From assembly GCA_008704415.1 (NCBI GenBank), contig VXIS01000081.1, forward strand, positions 1 to 64,000: 64,000 bases of DNA, given 5' to 3'. Every line of letters begins with the position of its first letter. Position 1 is the stretch's first letter. The notes beneath the pieces were generated by a model. The model was not told the DNA's origin. It worked only from the letters and a program-made list of their open reading frames with translations, and did no database searches. Shown here piece after piece: positions 1 through 10,293 of this stretch. Position numbers and translations under genes: made by a program. Source of the stretch: Sphaerosporella brunnea (Eukaryota; Ascomycota; Pezizomycetes; Pezizales; Pyronemataceae).

Positions 1-1700
1 TATTTCGTGACTATATTCTATGCCCAGAGCGATAGTTTTTTTTTGTTGGCTCCCTCTGGCAGGAGAAGGAACATTGCCGCCTAGAAAGAGGCTGCGCAAT
101 GTTTCGCTCAACGTCTAATCTGAAAGCTTTGGATGCCAAAGTCGCTAACAGCGGCGCTCACAATCAGTTTCCGTCCAGAACCTCGTGCTATGTTCACCCA
201 GATGTCCGTTGGGCTGAGAGTGCAATGCTAAGAGCTATTATCATAAAAAAGGGTGTTATAGGTAGATATCCTCCTGCCCAGATTGTAATTCTGTAGGCCT
301 ACAGACTACTCTACCGGCCTACTTGCTAGAAATAGTTTTGGCGCGTACCGCCCAGGAGACAGTCTAGACAGACGATCTTCCTGGCAGGACGATCTCGGGT
401 GTCGCAGTGAAAACGTGTAAAGTTCTACCTCCGAAACCAGCAGCCACCCTCAACCGCCATCCGTGACCTCCGGGCCTCCACCACGTGATGCCTAAAACAG
501 GTCTCTCATCCGCCAGCATAAATTCTTCAAGGGGATGGGTGGCGGGGGGGGGTGGGACTGGCAATTGTTTAGCACCAATCACGGTCGAGGGTTACTGGGA
601 ATTTGGTAAATGCCTTCACTCGCAAGAAAATCGAATACCTACCGTGACCAGTCGCAGTCACGGTAACCAGCCAACGTCGTGACTTCCATCATAGTGGAGA
701 CTTACCAAGGAAAAGCACCTCCGAGTACAACAAACAAGCAATGGCAGCAAGCCAGAGAAAGGACCTGATGAGATTACCGGTGGATCAGGTAGCGTAGCGA
801 AAGCGGGAAGAGAGAATGATAATACTGTTTCTGCGAGATAAGTTTATTGCACTCTGGTCCAGCCAGGACAACAGCAGGATACGCTGCAGCCGTCATTCCG
901 GCACGGGCGCTCCGGCGCAGTGCGGCCATTCTTGATTCCATCGCTAAAAAGCGATGGTCAACGTTATCGACTCGCAGCCGAAACCGACGAGGAACAAGGC
1001 CGCGTACAGGAAACTCGTCGGATAGAGTGATGTTCGAACGGGTTCACCTTCAGCCGAAGCATGCGGGGTGTGAACGGAGTGGCCAAGCTGATTACGGAAC
1101 GCCACGATGGAGTTCTACCAGTGCGCCGCGAATTTCAGTCTCCGGAAACTGTAAGCCGCCAAAATGTCCAGGGCGACGCTAATGAGTTCGCATTAAAGTC
1201 AAATGCTCGGTGCTCTGGCTTTGGTTGTGGCAGGTTTGGTTGTCTTTGGGATAGAATTGGAGTTGGTCGCGCGGACTGTCTGGTGCAGAGGGAGCTGGAC
1301 TTGGAGAACGAAGACCATGTTGATCAAGGTCCGGCTGACAGTGGCTCTGAGTTTGCAAGTGTTGACGATTTATATCTGGAAGGCCCAAGAGCAACCTGTC
1401 GTGCGGCATACTAGCAGGGGTTTCCAGCGTAAGAGAAAAGCTCCAGCAGCGGTACCTGTAGAAAACTCACAAAGAGCACTTAGTGAAAGGAAGGGGTAGT
1501 AAATAGTGTTGGTCCAAAAAAAAACACACAAAAGAAATTGCGTGGATCGCCTGGGAGGGCGTTGCGTCTACCGAGTAGGCTGGCCTGCCGAGAATACCGG
1601 TTTGTAGGCGGCCGGCATACCCGTCTGTAGGCCTACAGGCTATCTTCTGGCCAGGGTAGAACACACAGCTAACAGAACACGGGCAGCCGGAGACAAACCT
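1..1700. other. No supported gene
   Basis: Only scattered overlapping short frames on both strands (longest about 117 codons, 1,061-1,414 plus), with no recognisable domain, leader or splice sites. The 14-bp palindrome CTGTAGGCCTACAG occurs near 290 and again near 1,625. The partner of this region would lie beyond the right window edge. Confidence 0.5.
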
Positions 1701-1753
1701 ATAGGTACATGGCCAAAGTCAACACACAGGGTGCTGTCCATCTCACGTGGTCA

Positions 1754-1821
1754 CGAGCTGCTGTCCCCACAGAAGCCATTTGATATTCGAGCTGCTGTCC
1801 CCACAGAAGTCATTTGATATT
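1754..1821. repeat. 34-bp direct tandem duplication
   Basis: Two nearly identical 34-bp units begin at 1,754 and 1,788, each starting CGAGCTGCTGTCCCCACAGA. They differ by one C/T change. They sit upstream of the inverted repeat and TATA box at 1.9-2.15 kb, so they could be upstream elements of the same promoter or of a solo LTR. Confidence 0.85.
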
Positions 1822-1867
1822 CGATTCCGGGCCTCAGCATCGCCCGGCGGTATATCACACTTTACAA

Positions 1868-2099
1868 ATACCGCATAAACTCGCCAGCAAGAGACTCGGC
1901 GGCGCGAAAAGAGTAGTAGGAAAAGCCGTCAGGTGTGGGTGAAAACTAGCAATGTGCACCGAGAGCCGAGGGAAATTTTACTAGTCGGTTGACCTGCACA
2001 CCACGTCATAAAATCTGCGGATTAGGTAGTTCATTCCACCCCTTTCCCTACTACTCTTTTCGCGCCGCCGAGTCTCTTGCTTGCGAGTTCGTGCGGTAT
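1868..2099. repeat. 53-bp inverted repeat with 126-bp spacer
   Basis: Arms at 1,868-1,920 and 2,047-2,099 are reverse complements with only a few mismatches; both contain GAGACTCGGCGGCGCGAAAA or its complement. The spacer has no recognisable content. A TATA box begins 40 bp downstream. The inverted repeat could be the terminus of a small element or a large stem upstream of a promoter. Confidence 0.85.
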
Positions 2100-2138
2100 G
2101 ACCTGATGTTATGACATCACGTATTCGGCATCGTTGGC

Positions 2139-2146
2139 TATAAAAG
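2139..2146 (+). promoter_or_regulatory. TATA box
   Basis: TATAAAAG lies in a plausible core promoter: a TGACATCA (CRE-like) site about 25 bp upstream and a CTT-repeat leader downstream. The first downstream ATG is at 2,256. The arrangement would also fit the promoter of a solo LTR, but I could not find matching LTR ends or target duplications. Confidence 0.5.
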
Positions 2147-2255
2147 CTGCGAGCTTTTCCTACATTCATTGTTCTTCTTCTTCTTCTTCTTTCGATACGG
2201 CCTTTCGAGCAGCCCCGATTGTATCGACTATCATCAGTAAATACTGAGTTGATCA

Positions 2256-2393
2256 ATGACCTGTTTTCAGGTATCTACCAAGTCCGGTACGCAAAAGGTT
2301 CTGAGTTTATTTGCATCTGTGAAACAGTGGATCTTACAAGCTCGCGAAAAAAAGGTTACAGTGTCTCACGAAGCTGTGTCCCCCAGAACGTAG
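2256..2393 (+). CDS. Possible 45-codon ORF downstream of TATA box
   Basis: First ATG after the TATA box at 2,139. It reads 45 codons to TAG, beginning MTCFQVSTKS and ending EAVSPRT. There is no recognisable domain. It is offered only because it has a promoter and an ATG-free leader of about 85 nt. It could be chance. Confidence 0.2.
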   Translation: MTCFQVSTKSGTQKVLSLFASVKQWILQAREKKVTVSHEAVSPRT

Positions 2394-3316
2394 GTGTGTT
2401 CCGGTCACAAACGCCCGGAACTTCGCCAGTTTGAAATGCTGTGAGGCTCATTGAATCAAATCAAATGGTAGTAGATTATACGGTTTCAAGTCCTCCATGG
2501 TAGAATTTGAAGTGGTGGAGGCAAGGTGGTTGTGATAATGGCTCTGGGGACTCCTCCACCGCGCACCTCGATACCTACTCTTTCTACACATAATGTCACT
2601 CTTCAAAGCGGCTCCAAACTTCACAGAGTTGACATTGAGGACAGGACCAGCTGGTTGAGGCACTTTTGGGAGGGTGCAGCGAAATTCAGACCCCCTGCTC
2701 CCTACAGCCTACTCGGAGGGCAGAGTCTGCAATCCGCGATCCAAAGATCCAGGCACGGCACAGCCTAATATACTGTTCGCTGGTGCTTATCTATGAGGAG
2801 GTGCTTTGAGTACCGCAGCGATATCACTGGTGATTGAAGTCCGCAACCCCCACCACTGCGATGAATATAATCGTCGGCAAAAAAAACAGGTAGCCTGCAG
2901 AGAGTCGGGTCCATTCCGCAATGTGTCTTTCCCTTTGTACACCGGGCCTCGATCTCTCCAACCACAAGTCGCCAAGAAAGCGGACGGCGGGTAGCTCTAC
3001 GACACCCGAGCGGCACATGCCTGTTACAAATCTCATATAGGGCTCTTGGTGAGATATTTTGAAGAGTCTACAGCGGCGTGAACAGTGCCTGTAGTACCAG
3101 TTCACCGCAGCAGGGGTTGCGGTCAGCAGGCGGGTGAGTTTCTGTGACGTGGAGTTTCTGCTCACCGATGGACTAGAATCTTGCTCTCACTCCTCACCTC
3201 AAGATGAGAAAGGAAAGTATTTACTAGTTGAACTCCAAACTTCACTTCATCCCCCGGTACCGCGTTTTTCATCATGATGTACGCTCATCACTGCGATCCA
3301 AGTGATCAAGCGCGAA

Positions 3317-3931
3317 AAAGAAATCAAATCTCACCACCTCGCAAGCAGCCAAGCAGCAAGATTTTTTTGTTTCGCCGTCGTCGACTGAGCCGACGACGGC
3401 CAGGAGGAAATAAGCCTCGCGGCATCGCCGGGGCCTTAAAAACCCCCTGCATCACCGTTTTTGATTATATAAAACCCGCAGATGGTAGGTCACGAGCCGC
3501 CGCTTCATCACAGCGGGGTTGGTGGACCAGGGAATGGCGCCTACTGGTCTTGGGCAGCCCTCACTCGAGGTGGACACGAGCCACTGGCGCTCCAGTGAGG
3601 GTGTGTCGTCACGCGTCCGGCGCTGGTCTTGTATTCTTTTCGAAGGCATCGGGCGGGATTACCTTAGAGTGAGCGATGAACATGTACGGCTCCGCCTCTT
3701 GCGTATGCGCATCGAGAACCCGGAAAGGATATTCTCAGTAAAGATGGCGTCCCTGTGGAGATAGGGGCATCCCCAGCCGAGATGGAAGGAGGTGTGAAAA
3801 GTAGCGGAGAAGGTGAGGAGTAGGCGGTACTTATAGTTATCTGAATGCCGGTAAGAGGGGTTGTTTTGGCCGACAATCGGGGGCTGCGGCAATATTTGGT
3901 CACATCATAGCTGTTGCCGCCATCAGGTGTC
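3317..3931. repeat. Dispersed repeat A, copy 1
   Basis: About 615 bp that recurs at 16,638-17,270 with high similarity, starting GAAATCAAATCTCACCACCT and ending near CGCCATCAGGTGTCAC. The plus strand carries an 81-codon frame (3,519-3,764, start MVDQGMAPTG) that is almost unchanged in copy 2. On the minus strand a TATA-like and C/T-rich stretch (about 3,790-3,850) precedes a short frame starting MFIAHSKVIP. Coding strand and function are unknown. Without a third copy the element boundaries are approximate. Confidence 0.85.
3374..3400. repeat. 10-bp hairpin inside repeat A
   Basis: GCCGTCGTCG and CGACGACGGC flank a 7-nt loop (ACTGAGC). Copy 2 (about 16,697-16,723) has one change in the right arm (CGACGACAGC), so the stem is shortened there. 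Confidence 0.8.
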
Positions 3932-5040
3932 ACTCTGCTCCTGGTGATCTAGCTAACCTACGCTCACATTCCGTCAGGAACGAATTGAAGCCAATCACAG
4001 AGACAACCAGCAACGTGATACAGGTTGTACAGATGCCTTTCATCATGCTTGATTGTGAGTGCCTTCCAGAACGCTTTGTGCGGCCCTTCGAAGCCTTCTA
4101 CGGCTGCGAGTCAGCAAAGAATCGCAAACCAAGCCAACATCTGACCAAAAACAAATGAATGGCGTTGAATTCTGGAGCCGTCTGCTTGTTTGTTTGTCCA
4201 ACAGCCACGGCCATCCTTGGCTTGTGGCACGACTGCCGGCCTGAAAGGCAACATCTTTTGATTGAAATATTGTTGGAATGCTCAATATTCATTGAAACAG
4301 ATTAATTGTGAGCTCGTGGGGTGCGGCTCCAAGGCCAGGCTCCAAGGCCGAGTGAGCACCAGTGAGACAACTCGGGGTCAACCCCACGCCCACTCGGCGC
4401 GTGCTACTCAGACTCTCACAGGTTTCACCCCAGCCCACAGTTGTGGGAATGGTTTCCCCCAGATCGATTCCTGGGCCAACCTCTCGGACCCTCCTATTGA
4501 GCAACCGTTCCGCTCCTCGATAGTTTGAGTGTTTCCTTTCCACCAAGACACGGCCGCGCGACAACACTCTTCCTCATTCACAGCCTTCGACTGCGGTCGG
4601 CAATGGCAACTCATCAACCATGCGCTACCTCCATGTCCGGTGCGTTCGCCTTGTGGTCGCAAACGCACAGCGGGCCGCACTCGACAAGCCAATTGCGTCC
4701 TCATGGAGTTTGCGAACGAGGACCGCGAAGCAAAGAGAGGCTGAAGACGCGCTCTGTCGCGAGGTCTGGCAACGAGAGTTCGAACTCAGCACCCCCCGCT
4801 TTCCCGTACGGCGAGCATTCGCACAGCACACCGAGCCGGAGCGCAAGGTAGCCTCCGGCAAATGGTGGTGCATGCAGCTCACGGATCTTCCGAGCTGGAG
4901 ACGAAGTTGAACCTGGATAGAGTCTCGCAGATGCAGAAACGAGCCGTGTTGGGGGACTTCTAGGTACAAAGGGGTTTTCGTTTGTTCTATTTTGTTTGTT
5001 TTATTGTAATTCAGTTTGTCTTTGTTGTGTTTGTTTCTTT
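3932..5040. other. No supported gene
   Basis: Overlapping frames around 4,408-4,969 on both strands (up to 114 codons) have no recognisable domain. A frame at 4,620-4,910 has a plausible helical, charged stretch (REAEDALCREVWQREFEL) but no leader, splice sites or homology that I recognise. The 3' part is T-rich and leads into a reversed LINE tail. Confidence 0.4.
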
Positions 5041-5044
5041 ATAA

Positions 5045-5095
5045 TCAGGTTTATTGTCTGCATTCGACCGCGAACGATCATGACAGACCCGTCGT
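5045..5095 (-). mobile_element. LINE 3'-tail fragment
   Basis: On the minus strand it reads GTCATGATCGTTCGCGG, then CAGACAATAA, then an A-rich run. The same order occurs at 13,216-13,268 and 33,719-33,763, where it ends a non-LTR retrotransposon fragment. Only the tail is recognisable here. It lies next to the promoter side of the 111-codon gene at 5,311. Confidence 0.55.
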
Positions 5096-5310
5096 TGTTG
5101 TGTTTATTGGTTATTATACGACTTCAAGCTCAAAAGTAAGATTTTGATTCTGGCTGCTGGTGATTTTCTTGCGTTTGCCAAATCCCGCGCCCAAAGAATC
5201 AACCCCACCACCCTACCCCCATCACCCGCTTACCTCCATCACCTCACCATTACCCCCGCCTCAAGTTCGCCTCGTACTCAACAATCTCCAGCTCATCTCC
5301 ACCCGCCACG

Positions 5311-5646
5311 ATGTGCAGCAACGAGTCCACCAACGGCGACGATAGCAGCTCCTCGGGGTACCTCGACGACGACGACGACACCTCTTCCAACGCCTCCACG
5401 GTCTACGTGCACGCCAACCACCCGCACGTGATCATGGCTCTCAAGCATGACCTCGCCCAGGCCGTCGAGATCCTGCTCAACGCCGGGGGCCGCCTTTCCG
5501 ACCAGCAGCGAGCCAAGAGCGAGGCTGCCGACAGCGTCGACAAGCTGATGCTTGAGCTGTTGGTCATGCGCTGTCGCGTTGCTCGTGCCGTGCGTCTTGC
5601 CGAGTACTACTATGAGCGCAGGGCTACCGTTGAAGAGGGTGGCTAG
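5311..5646 (+). CDS. Orphan protein, 111 aa
   Basis: Function unknown. The ATG follows a leader of about 190 nt that is very rich in C and has no upstream ATG, typical of fungal 5' UTRs, which is why this start was chosen. The N-terminal third is acidic and low-complexity (GDDSSSSGYLDDDDDTSS). From about residue 38 it becomes helical (IMALKHDLAQAVEILLNAGG, later KLMLELLVMRCRVARAVRLA). No transmembrane segment or signal peptide is seen. Codons end mostly in C or G, unlike the surrounding sequence, which supports real coding. A likely intron starts 4 nt after the stop. The mirror copy would lie outside the window. No TATA box is obvious. Confidence 0.6.
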   Translation: MCSNESTNGDDSSSSGYLDDDDDTSSNASTVYVHANHPHVIMALKHDLAQAVEILLNAGGRLSDQQRAKSEAADSVDKLMLELLVMRCRVARAVRLAEYYYERRATVEEGG

Positions 5647-5649
5647 AGG

Positions 5650-5700
5650 GTGAGTCCTCTGTGAAATGCGGGGGCGGTGCGCGTTTGCTAACGGCGGCAG
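5650..5700 (+). other. Predicted 51-nt intron in 3' UTR
   Basis: GTGAGT donor, TGCTAAC branch site and GGCGGCAG acceptor within 51 nt, all matching fungal consensus. It begins 4 nt after the TAG of the 111-codon gene, too close to the stop to be expected to trigger nonsense-mediated decay. The quality of the three signals supports real transcription in the plus direction. Confidence 0.6.
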
Positions 5701-6469
5701 GTTGTGGTGGTCGCGCTTGCGAACGACGGAAACGTTCTGGGTCATTCTCGGTACTTGATGTTGCTTCACGGGCTGGTCTTCAAGGGTGTGCACCTCGCGT
5801 GTATCGTTCATAGCTGTATAATGCAGTGCAACTTGCGCAGATTTTCGCTACGGTTTCTGAAGGGAATTTGATGTCATTTGCGAATTGCTGCCAACAGTTG
5901 CCATTTCATTCGGTTCCGCGTTGATAGTGTACAGGTCTCTGATGGTCCAAGTGGAGGTTTGGCTTTCCTCCCCATGGCGTTATGCATAGCGTTGAAGATC
6001 ATGCGCCGTTCGATTTAGCGTTGTTCAAAATCCCAGCAACACAGTTTTGCAGTTATGAAATGCTTCAGCAACCGACGGAAGAGAAATGGCACTACTAACC
6101 CCCCTGGTGTACTTTGACCGAATAGGTTTCAGTTTCGGTATATGAACGATGATCACTGACCCGCACGTGCTGAAGCTCTGTATACACCCCGATCAGTGAG
6201 TGCAAGGCCGAGGAGTATCATACAGGCAGGGCTAGGGAATCATGATCCCCGAACGGGGTGCTGCCATTGCACTTGCCAGTGTAGACAACCGCCAGCGTTT
6301 TCCCCGTAGTACCTCAAAGTAAACCATGCCAGACACATTCAGGACGGCGGCCTGCGTCGGACGCAGTGAAAGGGAATGATTTTTGCAGGCATACAGCCTA
6401 TCCAGAGCTCCTCATCCCAACCCAAGCCCTTCCATCAACGGAGGACAAACAGTACCGAAAATCGTAGGA
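5701..6469. other. Intergenic, nothing recognised
   Basis: No frame with coding character, no clear repeat. The palindrome pairing visible in the window begins at 6,046. Confidence 0.5.
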
Positions 6470-6763
6470 ATTAAATAACGGCTTTTATGCCCTGTGCCCC
6501 CCAAAACATAGCGAAATGTCCAGTGTACCCCCCCGGAAGCTTTTTCTATGCCCCAGAGACCTCCGCCTCACCTCCCAATGTGCGCGCACCTTAGCATCGT
6601 TCGTATAGCTTAAAGAAAGGGAAGATCATAGGTCTTCATTTAGAGTCCAACAGTATTAAATTGACAACGCAAAAAAAGAGAAACCAGGCGGTAGCTCAGA
6701 GCTCCTTTCTGCAGATCGTTCTCTGTCCCCCTGCACATCTGTGTTCCCTCCCACGCTCCTCAC

Positions 6764-7108
6764 CTATGGGCCTCTCTGCACTTTACACTGTCCAATTGGA
6801 GCATCCGAAAGCTCAGAGTCAGAATCAGACTCGTCATGGTTGAAGTTTCCAGCTTGGCCCCGGGCTGTATGATTAACCGTCTCTGTAATACGCTGATCGG
6901 CAGCCTTCTTCAGATTTCTAACATCTTCTTGCTCGATAGGGACCATAGCAGCACTGTAGGTGTCCAGCCAGCTGTGCGCATGCACAAACGTAGGCATATA
7001 GTCCAGAGGAGCTTTTTTGAGACAGTTAATGACCGCGACTGCATGTCTACAAGGGATACCTGTATCTACAAAGCGTGTACAGGTACAGCTGCGAGCACCA
7101 AGCTCCAT
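6764..7108 (-). pseudogene. MULE transposase C-terminal fragment with SWIM zinc finger
   Basis: Reads SCTCTRFVDTGIPCRHAVAVI, the CxC...CxH pattern of the SWIM domain found near the C terminus of MULE transposases. The frame opens about 12 codons before the ATG (VLQISDRRFFTMELGARS) directly after a TGA, and that extension also fits the family. The tail is acidic and serine-rich (DESDSDSELSD). It lies inside the TIRs and has lost the catalytic domain, so it is a relic. Confidence 0.85.
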
Positions 7109-7581
7109 AGTAAAAAACCTCCTGTCACTGATTTGTAAAACTCAACCTTTGGTATGGCTACCGGTTCCCATCCGTACAGGATTGCCACCGGCATAAGAAA
7201 CGGAAGCTTTCAGGAGGGCGAGTCCCCAATCTGTAAGTCGTTGACCAGCGGGCAGTGCCATAGCTTGCTCATGACGTAGGAATCGACGGTGCATTTGATT
7301 GTGTTAAATCCAAAAGAGGATATCCAACACAGGCTTTGATCGTTTCTCCTGATACAGAGCATTAGCTGACTACACAATGTCCGACGTCAAAAAGCCAAAC
7401 CGTGAGCCAGGGAAAAAAAGCTCGTGCCTAGAAATACTCATGGCTACTTGGCTTGAGCTCTTTCAATTCTTTCATCGCTTTTTTTCAAACCCACGCAGCG
7501 TGCAAGCCTTTGCAATTGTCCAGAAAGCTTGACGAGCTCCAACACCGAATTTTTCCTGAATGTTTGGTTCGACACGGACAA

Positions 7582-7878
7582 TCACATTTTTTTCTGACGG
7601 TTGGACTTCTTAAAGTGAGGCTTAAAACCTTCAGAAACAGCCCAACGTGCCAGATATTCTTTGAAATCTTGAAATGTGGGAAACCCCTGCCCAACATTCC
7701 GTGCCCCCACCCTAGTTGCTAGGGGTGCAGTCACAGTGGCTGCGGTCGGGGTTGTGGTTTCTGGCCGCCAGTGTGTCGACATTGTTGGGTACGAAGAAAC
7801 TGACCGACAGCAGTGTTGATGGTGTGGGTGGATGGGTGCGGTGGTGAATATGTGGTGGATTGGTGTCGGGAAAGTCAC
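7582..7878 (-). pseudogene. MULE transposase N-terminal fragment
   Basis: GFPTFQDFKEYLARWAVSEG followed by FKPHFKKSNRQK resembles the N-terminal region of MULE transposases ahead of the zinc-binding part. A run of 7 T here versus 6 A in the right-arm copy shifts the frame: the left copy stops soon after KSNRQKK, while the right copy runs on to 62,562. It belongs to the same element as the SWIM fragment at 6,764. Confidence 0.55.
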
Positions 7879-8007
7879 TGATAATCTCGAGTCACAGTTT
7901 GAGGTGCGGGCATTGGGGGGTATGGGGCATAAAAAAAACTTCAGGGGGGTACGCTGGACATTTCACTATGTTTTGAGGGGTACGGGGCATAAAAGCCGAT
8001 TAAATAA

Positions 8008-9380
8008 TCAGACAGAACAAAAGGAAAGGTCAACAGAAACACCAGAACTGGCTTGGACCGCCTAGCCGTTACCATCCCTGGTTTCCTTTGATTCAGGGAA
8101 TGCGAATTCTCTAGATTTCCCCTCCCTATACAATACTCTGATTTTCACCTGTTAATCACCTCGTCGCATTGCTTGATTGCTTCTGCTCAGTTCCGTATAA
8201 GAGCGTGGCTCTGAGGAGGCCAAAAGTTGTCTAAACGAGCCTGTATTCTTGCCTAAAAATGCTGAGGCAGATCAAAGCAACCTCGAGAAAGGAAGCAAAA
8301 GCTATAGCCAGCTGGATATCGTAATAAAACAGGAGGTAAAGTTGCCACCGCAGTTCTACCGCAGTGACAAAAAGATAGAGTTATCACTGGGTATTTGCTC
8401 GCGAATGAGAGCCTCTCTCGGGGCCGAATAGAAGAATTAACTATCTGCGAAATCGTTCCAAACCGACAGTTGTTATAGACAGAGGGAGCTTCAACCCCTG
8501 TTCCATTCAATCGATCGGCGTGAAAGGATGATTGTTTGTTGCAATAGAACATCGGTCGATTCTGCCGACGGAAAGGCCCCCAATACTGTGGCAAAATGGC
8601 AGCGATACCGTACATACGGAGTTCATGAAGTCGTACAACCAGCATAGGCTCAAAACCATAGAGCAGTGTTGCCAATAGCCTGGCATTATGGTAAAAGCTG
8701 GAAATAGCTCATACTAGATTGCCGACAATGGGATCGCACTTTCTGCCACTCTTAACCGTCACTTCATGCGATCTCTCGCCCCAGATCGTTTTCATGGCTT
8801 ACGTGAGGTAGTGCCTCAACAACACCGCCCGTCGATCAGAAATTACCCCTGAAGGGATACCTTCATGGCTAATTCTGCTCGAACGACTCTGGTCCACCGT
8901 GAGTCGATTGTACCAATCGATGCGGATCACTGCAGTTGCATGTGAAGTTCAATTTGGTTCAATGGGTCTGGAGTGCTTCTCGTAGTGCAATTTCCTTGGT
9001 TTCTTTTATTTTTGTGGTCTGCTTGTGCATGGTGCTACGCCGGAAGCCAACAATTATCGCCTACCTTTGCGACAATATTGCGGGTCATCTCCACGGCGAT
9101 CGTGCAAGCACGCTCAGTTAAATTTGCAAGCACAGCTCTTTGAGTGCCATTTCCAGCCCACAGTTACGTATCTATTTCAACCAGTCACCTGCTACTATGG
9201 CTCGACGTAGGCTCCAACCACCAGACACAGGTGTATAGATTGCTATCGAGACCACTCAGGAAGCAGGATATATACTGGCATATATCTCCCGACTGGCAGA
9301 CTGACTGCTGACAACGCGAAAAATCCCAGAAGGACTAGAATTCAGTGAAGCACCGCAGGGCGACGTCCGCACATCAATTT
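8008..9380. other. No supported gene
   Basis: The largest frame is a 140-codon minus ORF (8,253-8,675) without a recognised domain, promoter or splice site; it is identical in the right arm (61,373-61,795). Nothing else was seen until the promoter at 9,385. Confidence 0.45.
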
Positions 9381-9384
9381 TGTC

Positions 9385-9393
9385 TATAAATAC
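9385..9393 (+). promoter_or_regulatory. TATA box of the 251-aa gene
   Basis: TATAAATAC, followed by about 145 nt of C/T-rich leader with no ATG, then the ATG at 9,538. The same TATAAATACC core occurs in repeat A and at about 16.15 kb. Confidence 0.75.
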
Positions 9394-9537
9394 CCAGAGC
9401 ATCCCTCCGAGTCTTCTTCACTTCACCTCCACTTACCTTCAACACCCTCCCTTTCAAACCCACGACCTCTATCCCACGAACATCCCCATCCTCGCCCCCC
9501 TCGCCGACGCTTTTTTCACCATCAAAAGCCTCAGGAA

Positions 9538-10293
9538 ATGCCGATTACCGACTACCGAGACGCGCTCGCTGCTGCTGCCGAGCGCTTGCGTCGCGGTGGA
9601 GCCTTCTCCGCTCGGATCTCCTACGAAAAGCTCACGACTGAGTACCTCCACGGGCCGGTTACGACCACGATCGCTATCCTGACCGCACAAAAGCGCGACG
9701 TAAACCAAATCATGGCAATCGCGAGTGAGTGGATGGCAGGTTCTCGACGAGTGGACGAAGACGCCGCCGCGGGGCCGGAGGTCCTTGCCGCGATCATCGA
9801 GCGGATCCAGCAGCTCGAGATCCTCCAGGAACATGAAAACGTCGAGAAGGCTCGCGATGGTGACAAGGCTCAGCGCACCACCACCAAGTCTTCGCCAAAC
9901 CCTGTGGCCGACGCTTCGGCTGGCGATGAGATCGTCCGCTACCGTATCGATGAAGATACACTCGAGGATGCGATTTTCTTCGTGCAGATGCAGAGCCTGG
10001 TCGAGATTTTTCGATCCAACCCCCGCGCTGCCATGATCAGCTACGACGACACCACGGCTGTTATGCATGCGATTAGAGTGGCCAGCGAGGACACCACCAA
10101 CACTGATACCATCGCCTCCGACGGCGTCGGCACGTTGCGTGACGACCGCGTCGCCACTGACAAGGTTGATTCCCACGGCGACAACGGCCGTCAGGACGGC
10201 AGCAAGAAGAGGAAGAGGCCGCGTCGCAGGCCTAAGCGTAAGAACCGTAACAACGGTCAGAACGACAACGTCCAGGGAGAACAGGACAACTGA
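9538..10293 (+). CDS. Orphan nuclear-type protein, 251 aa
   Basis: Function unknown. This is the best-supported gene in the window: a TATA box 150 nt upstream, an ATG-free C/T-rich leader, an uninterrupted frame and strong preference for C/G-ending codons. Residues 1-110 are predicted helical (DYRDALAAAAERLRRGGAFS; PEVLAAIIERIQQLEILQEH). Residues about 135-180 form a second ordered stretch. The C terminus is strongly basic (KKRKRPRRRPKRKNRNN), a likely nuclear localisation or nucleic-acid-binding tail, followed by Asn/Gln/Asp. No signal peptide or membrane segment is seen. The right-arm copy at 59,755-60,510 encodes the same 251 residues. No relative that I can name. Confidence 0.8.
   Translation: MPITDYRDALAAAAERLRRGGAFSARISYEKLTTEYLHGPVTTTIAILTAQKRDVNQIMAIASEWMAGSRRVDEDAAAGPEVLAAIIERIQQLEILQEHENVEKARDGDKAQRTTTKSSPNPVADASAGDEIVRYRIDEDTLEDAIFFVQMQSLVEIFRSNPRAAMISYDDTTAVMHAIRVASEDTTNTDTIASDGVGTLRDDRVATDKVDSHGDNGRQDGSKKRKRPRRRPKRKNRNNGQNDNVQGEQDN

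Larger units (their letters stand above)
6479..7998 (-). mobile_element. Non-autonomous MULE (Mutator-like) transposon
   Basis: A 1,520-bp element with terminal inverted repeats of about 90-100 bp. Both begin CGGCTTTTATGCCC and contain CAAAACATAG and AAATGTCCAG. It is flanked by a perfect 9-bp target duplication, ATTAAATAA, at 6,470-6,478 and 7,999-8,007. Long TIRs with a 9-bp duplication are typical of fungal Hop-like MULEs. The interior keeps only an N-terminal piece and the C-terminal SWIM finger of the transposase on the minus strand. The catalytic middle is missing, so this is an internally deleted copy that would need a partner element to move. Confidence 0.9.

Noticed and set aside
9469..10176. 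235-codon minus-strand frame over the 251-aa gene
   Set aside because: Antisense shadow caused by the strong C/G codon bias of the plus-strand gene; the promoter and leader support the plus strand.
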